Shown here: piece after piece, positions 1 through 5,539 of the stretch
Layout: every line of letters starts with the position of its first letter
Position numbering within the stretch: the stretch's first letter is position 1
Origin: Microcaldota archaeon
GTDB lineage: Archaea > Micrarchaeota > Micrarchaeia > Micrarchaeales > Micrarchaeaceae
Assembly (NCBI GenBank): GCA_030039935.1
Contig: JASHUQ010000064.1
Location: 1-5,763 of the forward strand
Direction: 5' to 3'
Length of the DNA: 5,763 bases
The notes under the pieces: generated by a model
Seen by the model: only the letters and a program-made list of their open reading frames with translations
The model's database searches: none
Told to the model about the DNA's origin: nothing
Made by a program: the position numbers and the translations under genes

Positions 1-237
1 ATTTAAAATAAAGTTTCCATTGTAAGATGCTGCATCGAATTGTATTAATATTGGTGTATTCACTGGGATGTTGACTGGTACAACAATATTTATTGGAATA
101 TAGTATTGTGTTCCTGGAGGGAGACTCTGTGCGTGAATTGCAATGGAAAAAACAAAGAGAGAAAGTATTCCAGCAAGAAAGCTCTTTGTAGCAAAGGAAG
201 AATTACCGCATATTCTATCCAAAACGCTACACCCCAT
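1..237 (-). CDS. N-terminal part of a secreted/surface protein (runs off left edge)
   Basis: An open frame of 79 codons starts at ATG 237-235 and is still open at base 1. It shows a classical export signal: a basic n-region (ATKS, about residues 16-19), a hydrophobic core (FLAGILSLFVFSIA, about 20-33) and a small-residue cleavage area (IHAQS, 34-38), probably cut after HA. The mature start is rich in Pro, Asn, Ile and Val in alternation (residues 39-79), as expected for beta-structured surface proteins; the short QYYIPI segment resembles the start of some DPANN surface proteins, though I recall this only loosely. The frame is open upstream to a TAA at 282-280 with no other ATG. A TTG at 222-220 follows GGGGTG by about 7 bases and is an alternative start, giving a shorter n-region. 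The function is unknown. The signal peptide is well supported; the exact start is not. Confidence 0.62.
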   Translation of the reverse strand, partial: MGCSVLDRICGNSSFATKSFLAGILSLFVFSIAIHAQSLPPGTQYYIPINIVVPVNIPVNTPILIQFDAASYNGNFILN

Positions 238-348
238 TGACTTATTGCAGCGGTTGCCTGTTGTGTAAACAGAATCTGCTTATCGAGTAATAGAACAATT
301 CTCATCATGTCAGACTTCCACTGACTTGTTCATAATACACAACAAAAC

Positions 349-355
349 TATAAAT
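349..355 (-). promoter_or_regulatory. Candidate TATA box (box A) for the left-edge surface-protein gene
   Basis: On the minus strand the site reads ATTTATA within TTATTTATAGTT, close to the archaeal box A. The usual distance of about 25 bases would put the transcript start near 325. This gives a leader of about 90 bases before the ATG at 237, or about 17 bases before the ATG at 308, which opens a competing frame that I do not favour. The site is also in the only gap large enough to hold this gene's promoter. No mapped start supports it. Confidence 0.4.
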
Positions 356-393
356 AACTTGCCAATCGGTTGATTAAAAATAGTATTCTAACA

Positions 394-436
394 CAAAAAT
401 GATTAGCGTCCTTATTTCTTTACTACATCTAACGCT
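394..436 (-). terminator. Candidate terminator downstream of hicBA
   Basis: On the minus strand, just after the tail copy that follows hicA, AGCGT (436-432) can pair with ACGCT (409-405) across a loop of 22 bases. It is followed by AATCATTTTTG, with a T5 run at 399-395, and a second T5 run lies at 379-375. Archaeal RNA polymerase can stop at T tracts alone, so the T runs carry more weight than this short stem. The position between a 3' end and the promoter of the next gene fits a terminator. Confidence 0.35.
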
Positions 437-480
437 TATCTCCTAACTCTCAGCGCAGCCTGCTCTGCTCTTTTTATCAT
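436..480 (-). pseudogene. Duplicated C-terminal tail of the six-helix membrane protein, or a 14-codon mini-ORF
   Basis: ATG 480-478 overlaps the hicA stop TGA (479-477) in an ATGA arrangement and opens a 14-codon frame, MIKRAEQAALRVRR, ending at TAA 438-436. The intact membrane protein at 981-1658 ends in IKRAEQAALRARR, so 12 of 13 shared residues are identical and the stop falls at the same place. The simplest reading is a gene remnant: the 3' end of the same gene, or of a paralogue, cut off from its body by hicBA. Because the ATG is created at the junction and coupled to hicA, translation of a short basic peptide is possible, but nothing besides the overlap supports that. Confidence 0.6.
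437..478 (-). repeat. Left copy of the 42-base direct repeat flanking hicBA
   Basis: This matches 982-1023 at 36 of 42 positions without gaps. It encodes the tail IKRAEQAALRVRR plus stop on the minus strand. Similarity stops abruptly at 478, inside the hicA stop codon (479-477). The six mismatches, at 446, 448, 451, 457, 466 and 469, are five third-position silent changes and one Val/Ala change. Confidence 0.85.
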
Positions 481-734
481 ACCAGTTCATTAAACTCGTC
501 AACTGTTAAATCTGCTTCGCTTATTACCGTATGTACCATACCTTTTCCAACAGGTTTATGCGCCGGGACAACTATCATATACTCTGGCTTTCTATCGCCA
601 AAACGCGAAGTATACTTATTTCTATCTACAAGTTGCATAACAATATGGCTGCCTTTCTGATGACTGAATCTGTAACCAATCCTAGTAAGCGCCTTAACAA
701 CTTTATCATAGTCAATAGGTATTAACCTAGACAC
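477..734 (-). CDS. hicA: HicA-family toxin (mRNA interferase)
   Basis: This 85-residue protein fits the HicA family (YcfA/HicA fold, like a double-stranded-RNA-binding domain), whose members are ribosome-independent RNases cutting mRNA or tmRNA until bound by HicB. Features in order are the N-terminal helix DYDKVVKALTRIGYRF (about 8-23), the signature QKGSHIVM (26-33) with the expected catalytic His30, the strand and turn VVPAHKPVGKG (55-65) and a C-terminal helical segment with ISEADLTVDEFNEL (71-84), matching the family ending. The toxin looks intact, with no missing catalytic residue. The start is GTG 734-732, inside the end of hicB (8-base overlap), so translation is probably coupled and the toxin is made only after its antitoxin. 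The stop TGA overlaps an ATG beginning the duplicated tail. The substrate is not known. Confidence 0.9.
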   Translation of the reverse strand: MSRLIPIDYDKVVKALTRIGYRFSHQKGSHIVMQLVDRNKYTSRFGDRKPEYMIVVPAHKPVGKGMVHTVISEADLTVDEFNELV

Positions 735-927
735 TAACCTGCACCGTTTCTATAGGAATAGGACTTCCATTTCCTTCCAGTGCTTCTATGTAAGCTTCAA
801 TAGCCTCTTTTATATTCTTTAAAAGCTCTTTTCTTGTCTTGCCTTCGCTCGCACAGCCGGGAAGATCAGGAACTTTACCTACATAAATGCCATCCTCATC
901 TCTTTCTATGATTACTCTATATCTCAT
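727..927 (-). CDS. hicB: HicB-family antitoxin, short form
   Basis: This 66-residue protein has the HicB N-terminal domain, a partly degraded RNase H-like fold: strand YRVIIERDEDGIYVGKV (about 3-19), the hallmark PDLPGCASEGKT (20-31) and helix ELLKNIKEAIEAYIEALEG (34-52). It should bind HicA and cover its active site. The C-terminal helix-turn-helix or ribbon-helix-helix domain of longer HicBs is absent; only about 14 residues follow the helix, so DNA-binding autoregulation is not evident. ATG 927-925 is preferred over the in-frame GTG 951-949, because the protein then begins directly with the family's first strand and the start lies about 10 bases after the predicted transcript start, whereas GTG 951 would lie upstream of it. 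The antitoxin precedes the toxin, the reverse of the classical E. coli order. Confidence 0.9.
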   Translation of the reverse strand: MRYRVIIERDEDGIYVGKVPDLPGCASEGKTRKELLKNIKEAIEAYIEALEGNGSPIPIETVQVSV

Positions 928-958
928 TTTTCCACGATTGAATTTATGCACTTTCTAG

Positions 959-965
959 TATAAAA
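959..965 (-). promoter_or_regulatory. Candidate TATA box for hicBA
   Basis: The minus strand reads TTTTATA inside CCTTTTATACTAG. At the usual archaeal spacing the transcript starts near 937, about 10 bases before the hicB ATG. It lies in the 53-base gap between the membrane-protein stop and hicB, so hicBA can be expressed on its own as well as by read-through from upstream. The box lies between the two repeats, so the segment between them carries its own promoter. Confidence 0.5.
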
Positions 966-980
966 GGCTATCTGCAATAT

Positions 981-1658
981 CTATCTCCTAGCCCTGAGCG
1001 CGGCCTGCTCCGCCCTTTTTATCTCAACTGAGAATTCATGCGTTGTCTTTATCAGTATTGTTAGTCCTGTAACTCCGAATATTGCTACAAGAGAAACAGC
1101 AGATACAAGCAATGCGAGCGATGCATTAGTTATCAGATAGTTAACATGAACCTCATATATTCCAACAAAGAATATCACCCATAATGCTGCTGCTCCAGCA
1201 GCTATCTCTCCGTATCTTTTCTGGAATATGCTGTCTATTGCAAGGTACATTATCCAGAATACCCCTCCAAAGCTGAACAAGAGCACAAGGGGCTCTATTG
1301 TGGAGTTTATGAAAAGCAAGACCATAATAGATATGACGAATCCTATGATTATTGCTGCTACCCAAACTGACAAACGTGCAGGAATATGATGGTCATACCT
1401 TTCTCTTATGAACTTTATCGTTGATTTATGTGAATATGCGAAGCATCCCATTATTATGAAAAATGTTGAAAGTATAAGAGCAGACCAGATTTCAGTAGGG
1501 TTCAGTCCATTTGACGATACGGCGGATGTAAATGCTGTTGTCACGCTTATACCTATAGACAGAGCTATTGCAAATGTAACCATTGATATTCCCAATGCCC
1601 TGCTGTATGCGAATGCTTCATATCCATCAAGATGATGGTACTGGCGTTTCTTTTGCAA
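981..1658 (-). CDS. Six-helix integral membrane protein of unknown function
   Basis: I do not recognise this 225-residue protein. It has six likely membrane segments at about residues 22-44, 57-75, 96-117, 122-143, 151-171 and 179-204. A charged N-terminus (KKRQYHHLDGYEAF) precedes them, a basic loop (HKSTIKFIRERYDHHIPAR, about 77-95) lies between helices 2 and 3, and a basic, probably helical tail (about 205-225) ends it. The charge pattern places both ends in the cytoplasm. No transporter, protease or pilus-platform motif is visible. The start is TTG 1658-1656: AGGTGA lies 6 bases upstream, and no ATG occurs in frame before codon 26, inside helix 1. The gene follows the prepilin peptidase on the same strand with 49 bases between, so co-transcription and a role in pilus or archaellum biology are possible but unproven. 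The last 14 codons are duplicated beyond hicA. Confidence 0.8.
   Translation of the reverse strand: MQKKRQYHHLDGYEAFAYSRALGISMVTFAIALSIGISVTTAFTSAVSSNGLNPTEIWSALILSTFFIIMGCFAYSHKSTIKFIRERYDHHIPARLSVWVAAIIIGFVISIMVLLFINSTIEPLVLLFSFGGVFWIMYLAIDSIFQKRYGEIAAGAAALWVIFFVGIYEVHVNYLITNASLALLVSAVSLVAIFGVTGLTILIKTTHEFSVEIKRAEQAALRARR
982..1023 (-). repeat. Right copy of the 42-base direct repeat (3' end of the membrane-protein gene)
   Basis: This is the coding end of the six-helix membrane protein, from the Ile of EIKRAEQ to the second base of its stop. It is the partner of 437-478 (36/42 identical). It sits 54 bases upstream of the hicB start (minus strand), so the two copies bracket hicB, hicA and their promoter exactly. 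This copy uses more G/C-ending codons (AGG, GCG, GCC, CTC) than the left copy (AGA, GCA, GCT, CTG). Confidence 0.85.
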
Positions 1659-1664
1659 TTAGTG

Positions 1665-1670
1665 TCACCT
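1665..1670 (-). promoter_or_regulatory. Shine-Dalgarno site fixing the TTG start at 1658
   Basis: The minus strand reads AAGGTGACACTAATTG. AGGTGA is a strong match to the archaeal anti-Shine-Dalgarno sequence and lies 6 bases before TTG 1658-1656. It is the clearest ribosome site in the window and decides the start of the six-helix membrane protein, which has no suitable ATG. Confidence 0.7.
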
Positions 1671-1707
1671 TGTAATAAAACAACTATGACTATTAAAAGC
1701 CTTTTTA

Positions 1708-2586
1708 TTACACTGGAAGAAGAAGCAGTATTATGTTTCCAAGAAGTATTGAGAGAACAACAGCAACGAATATGGGAACAGCAAACGGAATCGCCCTCTT
1801 GTAAACCGGAAACTTCTCATTTATCCTCTTCTTCTTCATCTCTTCGATCAAATTCCTTGTTACAAGCCTCTCAAAGCTCCTGACTTTTTTCTTGATTTTC
1901 TTTATATCATTGCTTGTCATCAGGTTCAGTGCGATTATATCTCCCTCTTCGAAATTCCTGTAGTTTACGTAATCAACCATGGAGTTTGTTATCTGGCCCT
2001 CGAAAAGTATCACTGCAATAGAGCCTATCATTATTGCCAGAAGAAGGACGAGCCCTGGGATTCTTATTCCAAACACTACTATGACAAATGTGGAGAAAAC
2101 AAGATATGCAATGCCGACAAGTATTGCCTTTGCAATATCCTGGTGTTTTACAAAAGATGATACCTGTTTCTTTGAACCTGACATTGATTTTGGGATATAG
2201 TAGAGAGGAACGAGTATAAGCGCAACGATTCCAGTGTCTACAAACAATGCAATGATAAATGGAAGGCCAAATTGGGGAGTATTTGTAAAAAACGGCTTGC
2301 TGAAGAACGGAAGCACAAGGGAAAGCGACGCGAGCTCAAACACGTCCCCAGCTCCCAATTGCCCTATCCTGTATACAATATAGCCCAATCCCAATATGAC
2401 AACAGAAATTCCTATGCTCGCTGCAATCATATCTATATTGAAATAAAGTATTGTTAATACAAATCCGTATGCAAGAGCAGCATATGCGAATACACTTGGA
2501 ACGTCTCTCTTGTTGAAAACATCGAATATCATGTAGATTAGTGCAATTGCAACAAGGCTTATTATTCTAACAATCAAAAGATCCAT
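1708..2586 (-). CDS. Archaeal A24 prepilin peptidase (type IV pilin/archaellin signal peptidase)
   Basis: This is a membrane aspartic protease of the A24 family (FlaK/PibD-like), which cuts the short class III signal peptides of archaellins and type IV pilin-like proteins at the cytoplasmic face. From ATG 2586 it is 292 residues. The two catalytic aspartates are in place: Asp22 at the end of the first helix (IFDVFNKRDVPS) and Asp81 in GAGD (78-81) of IGQLGAGDVFELA, 59 residues apart, as in the family. Helices lie at about 1-21, 31-49, 53-74, 81-95, 107-131, 152-174, 176-195 and 265-292. A soluble, Lys-rich region at about 196-264 (EEGDIIALN, then KKIKKKVRSFERL) fits the C-terminal domain of the longer archaeal type. 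An in-frame TTG at 2607 would add seven residues, but ATG puts the first Asp at the usual depth. No pilin or archaellin gene is in view, so the substrate is unknown. Confidence 0.87.
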   Translation of the reverse strand: MDLLIVRIISLVAIALIYMIFDVFNKRDVPSVFAYAALAYGFVLTILYFNIDMIAASIGISVVILGLGYIVYRIGQLGAGDVFELASLSLVLPFFSKPFFTNTPQFGLPFIIALFVDTGIVALILVPLYYIPKSMSGSKKQVSSFVKHQDIAKAILVGIAYLVFSTFVIVVFGIRIPGLVLLLAIMIGSIAVILFEGQITNSMVDYVNYRNFEEGDIIALNLMTSNDIKKIKKKVRSFERLVTRNLIEEMKKKRINEKFPVYKRAIPFAVPIFVAVVLSILLGNIILLLLPV

Positions 2587-2614
2587 AAGACCAACAAAAG
2601 CTATCAAAAAGAAG

Positions 2615-2622
2615 ATATATAA
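2615..2622. promoter_or_regulatory. Shared TATA element of the divergent peptidase and leuS promoters
   Basis: ATATATAA (minus strand TTATATAT) lies in the 73-base gap between the divergent starts. At about 25 bases it would place the plus-strand start near 2644, 16 bases before the leuS ATG, and the minus-strand start near 2592, about 6 bases before the peptidase ATG at 2586. A purine-rich stretch (AAAAAGAAG, 2606-2614) precedes it on the plus side, as expected for a TFB-recognition element favouring leuS. A second minus-strand candidate, TTATAG near 2634-2640, would serve the peptidase separately. Confidence 0.5.
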
Positions 2623-2659
2623 CCTTATTTCACACTATAACAATCTTAGGTAGAATGCA

Positions 2660-5539
2660 ATGCTGAACTATAAGGATATGGAAGAAAAGTGGCAGAAACA
2701 GTGGAGCGAAGCAAAGGTGTTCGAAAGCGAGCCAAACGAAAAGAATGGAATCCTTGTAACTGCCCCATTTCCATATGTAAACACACCACTTCACATAGGC
2801 CATCTAAGAACATATGCAACAACAGACCTTTATTCAAGATACATGAGAATGAAGGGATTCAATGTGCTTTTCCCATTTGCATTCCATGCCTCTGGTACTC
2901 CTATACTGGCAATAGCCAAAAGGCTGATGAACAATGATAAAGAGCTAATAGATGACTTCAGGTCATTCAAGATAAGCGATGAGGATATAGCAAAAATGCG
3001 CAACGACCCTCTTTTCATAGCAAACTATTTCATAAAAAACGTTTCAGATGGGATGCACAAAGCTGGTCTTGGAATAGATTGGAGAAGGAGGTTTGTTTCA
3101 ATAGATCCTATATTCGGCAAGATGGTTACATGGCAGTTCGGCAAGCTGAAAGAACTGGGATATCTTGAGAAGGGAATGCACCCTGTAGGGTGGTGCACAA
3201 ATGACCAGAGCGCAGTCGGCCAGCACGACACAAAGCACGATGTTCATCCAGAGATAAAGACAATGATAGTGGTAGAATTCAAGGATGCAGGTTCTGATGC
3301 GTACTTTGCTTGTGCAACATACAGGCCAGAGACAATATACGCTGTTACAAACATATTTGTGGGAAAAGAAATCCAGTATGTAATAGCAAGGATGAACAAC
3401 AAAAGATACTACATATCAAAAGAGACAGCGCAGATACTAAGCAATCAGGCAAGTGTAAAAATAGAAGGCGAGGTATCTGCTGATGAGCTTCTTAAGAAAA
3501 GCGCAGTAAATCCAATTACAAAAGAAACTGTCCCGGTTCTTCCTGGATTCTTTGTAAAACCTGATGTTGGAACAGGTATAGTCATGTCTGTGCCATCGCA
3601 TGCGCCATTTGATTACGCAGCCCTTGAAAGGCTGAAAACGTCCGGCTATCCTATCCCAAAAATTGAATACAAGAGAATAATAGACATAGAACCTCTTAAC
3701 GGGAACAAGATAGGAAGATCATTGGGAGATGTGATTGCTGGAGAGGCAAAGCCGCTTCATCCAGAAATTCCAGCTCTTGCATATCTTGAGATACTAAACA
3801 GCGATCCGAATGCAATAGACGACATGCTGGAATTTGCTACAAAGCTGGCGTACAGGGAAGAATCGCACTGGGGAGTAATGCTGGTAGGAAAATATTCTGG
3901 AATGAAGGAACCAGAGGCAAGGGAAAAAATAAAATCGGATTTGATAGAAAGCAACGATGGATTTGACATATTTGTTATAGGGAATGATGAGCCTGTTTAC
4001 TGTAGATGTGGGACAAAGGTGATAGTGAAAGTGGTAGACCAGTGGTTCATAAACTATGGAAACAAGAAATGGAAAAAAGAGGTCAATGATTATCTTCCAA
4101 ATATGAAGATATATCCAAAGAAGCTGTCAGCTACTTTCAGCGCAGCCTCTGATTGGCTGGACCTAAGAGCTGCGGAAAGGGCTCAAGGCCTTGGCACAAA
4201 ATTCCCGTTTGATGAAAGGCACATAATAGAATCGCTTTCAGATTCTACAATATACCCAACTCTTTACACCTACATTCACATACTTTACTCAAATGGAATA
4301 AAGCCGGAGCAGCTTATTCCAGAATTCTTCGACTATGTGCTTCTTGGCAAGGGAAATGTAAGTTCTGTATCACAGTCAACAAAAATAGATACAACAATAC
4401 TTAACAAATGCCGCGAATCTGTTCAATACTGGTACAAAAACACGTCAAGGCATTCAGCCCCAGACCTGATATACAACCATTATGTTATGTACATATACAA
4501 CCATGTTGCGCTATTTCCAAAGGAATTCTGGCCAAGGCAGATAGTTGTAAATGGAATGGTGAACTATGAAGGAGAAAAAATGAGCAAGAGCCTTGGCAAC
4601 ATAGTGCCATTGTCAGAAGGAATAGAGAAATACGGGTCTGACCCACTTAGATTTGTAGAAATTGCCGGAGGAGATCTAGACACAGAGACGGAGTTCAGCC
4701 CAACCGGAATAAACAGCATAGTGTCAAAGAACCAGTATCTTTTCGACATGGTTCTAAAGATGGAGGAGCTTGACGGGTCAGAATTGACGCACATAGACTA
4801 CTGGCTTTATTCAAGATTGAACTCAAAGATAAAGAATGCAACAGAGAGCCTTGATGGATTCATGCTAAGAGGCGCATACACCGACATATACTACAACTCG
4901 ATAACCGAATTGAAATGGTATATGGACAGAGGCGGGAATAATGGGCTTGCCGTAAGAGAGTTCATTGAAAAGATCGCGCTTATGCTTGGGCCCATAATGC
5001 CGCACTTTGCAGAGGAATTATGGAATTCTATAGGAAACAACACCCTTGTTGCAAAGGAAAGATGGCCCACCACAGATGAGACATACATAAACAAGCCTGT
5101 AGAGAAAACAGAGGAAATAATCAAAGATACAATAGACGATATTAACAATACTGTTGCCCTTACATCAAGGATGCCGCAGAATTCCAACAAGAGGATAAAG
5201 GAGATAAAGGTGATAGTATCGGATGACTGGAAATCTGACGCATACAATGCTCTTGCTGAAAAGAGGAACATTTCGGAGGTTATGAAAATGCAGTGGAATG
5301 CGGCTGATAAGGAAAAGGTATCAAAATTCCTTTCACAATTGTCAAAGAAGATAAGAACAATAGAAAAGACAGAGTTTGTAAAATGCGATTCTCTGTTTGA
5401 TGGATTTTCCCATGCAAAAGCATACCTGTCAAAGAGGCTTGGGTCCAGTGTGGCAATAGAGAAAGAGCAGTCATCCGGCTCTTCAAGGGCTGAAAGGGCA
5501 ATGCCGAATAAACCTAGTATAGATGTTGTGTGGTCATGA
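2660..5539 (+). CDS. leuS: Leucyl-tRNA synthetase, archaeal/eukaryal type
   Basis: This 959-residue protein charges tRNA-Leu with leucine and is close in length to other archaeal LeuRS. Class I signatures are intact: HIGH at 45-48 (NTPLHIGHLRT) and KMSKS at 640-644 (EGEKMSKSLGN). HASGTPI (76-82) and HPVGWCTNDQSAVGQHD (174-190) follow the LeuRS pattern. The CP1 editing domain, which hydrolyses mischarged tRNA, is present: Thr-rich ATYRPETIYAVTN (219-231) and GTGIVMSVPSHAPFDY (304-319) with the expected conserved editing Asp318. YCRCGTKVIVK (447-457) leads back to the catalytic core at VDQWFI. An anticodon-binding helical domain spans about 700-830. The archaeal C-terminal tRNA-binding domain spans about 845-925, ending in the family-like RAMPNKPSID. 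AGGT at 2648-2651 lies 8 bases before ATG 2660. The next gene overlaps the stop, indicating co-translation. It looks fully functional. Confidence 0.97.
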   Translation: MLNYKDMEEKWQKQWSEAKVFESEPNEKNGILVTAPFPYVNTPLHIGHLRTYATTDLYSRYMRMKGFNVLFPFAFHASGTPILAIAKRLMNNDKELIDDFRSFKISDEDIAKMRNDPLFIANYFIKNVSDGMHKAGLGIDWRRRFVSIDPIFGKMVTWQFGKLKELGYLEKGMHPVGWCTNDQSAVGQHDTKHDVHPEIKTMIVVEFKDAGSDAYFACATYRPETIYAVTNIFVGKEIQYVIARMNNKRYYISKETAQILSNQASVKIEGEVSADELLKKSAVNPITKETVPVLPGFFVKPDVGTGIVMSVPSHAPFDYAALERLKTSGYPIPKIEYKRIIDIEPLNGNKIGRSLGDVIAGEAKPLHPEIPALAYLEILNSDPNAIDDMLEFATKLAYREESHWGVMLVGKYSGMKEPEAREKIKSDLIESNDGFDIFVIGNDEPVYCRCGTKVIVKVVDQWFINYGNKKWKKEVNDYLPNMKIYPKKLSATFSAASDWLDLRAAERAQGLGTKFPFDERHIIESLSDSTIYPTLYTYIHILYSNGIKPEQLIPEFFDYVLLGKGNVSSVSQSTKIDTTILNKCRESVQYWYKNTSRHSAPDLIYNHYVMYIYNHVALFPKEFWPRQIVVNGMVNYEGEKMSKSLGNIVPLSEGIEKYGSDPLRFVEIAGGDLDTETEFSPTGINSIVSKNQYLFDMVLKMEELDGSELTHIDYWLYSRLNSKIKNATESLDGFMLRGAYTDIYYNSITELKWYMDRGGNNGLAVREFIEKIALMLGPIMPHFAEELWNSIGNNTLVAKERWPTTDETYINKPVEKTEEIIKDTIDDINNTVALTSRMPQNSNKRIKEIKVIVSDDWKSDAYNALAEKRNISEVMKMQWNAADKEKVSKFLSQLSKKIRTIEKTEFVKCDSLFDGFSHAKAYLSKRLGSSVAIEKEQSSGSSRAERAMPNKPSIDVVWS

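Noticed and set aside
90..308. 72-codon minus-strand frame starting at ATG 308
   Set aside because: It overlaps the signal-peptide frame out of register, and its hydrophobic part is the shifted reading of that signal peptide. It has no family features. Its good spacing to the TATA box is noted under the findings.
531..725. 64-codon plus-strand frame over hicA
   Set aside because: It is antisense to a clear HicA and has no recognisable features.
928..951. GTG 951-949 as the hicB start
   Set aside because: It would add eight residues before the first HicB strand and would lie upstream of the predicted transcript start.
951..966. CTTT/AAAG inverted arms around the hicBA TATA box as an operator
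   Set aside because: The arms are only 4 bases long, and this HicB has no visible DNA-binding domain.
437..1023. Insertion sequence or composite transposon around hicBA
   Set aside because: No transposase or integrase, no terminal inverted repeats and no short target duplication. The flanking repeats are coding and diverged.
1691..1710. Imperfect palindrome after the peptidase stop (TATTAAAAGCCTTTTTATTA)
   Set aside because: The arms are only A/T pairs, mismatched, and overlap a possible TATA box for the next gene. Not enough for a terminator or operator call.
1632..1883. 83-codon plus-strand frame across the membrane-protein start and the peptidase end
   Set aside because: It is the complement of two supported genes, with low-complexity Ser/Gln content and no family signal.
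4891..5271. 126-codon minus-strand frame inside leuS
   Set aside because: It is antisense to a conserved, intact part of LeuRS. Its Ser/Ile/Phe-rich composition is what the reverse of AT-rich coding sequence gives.
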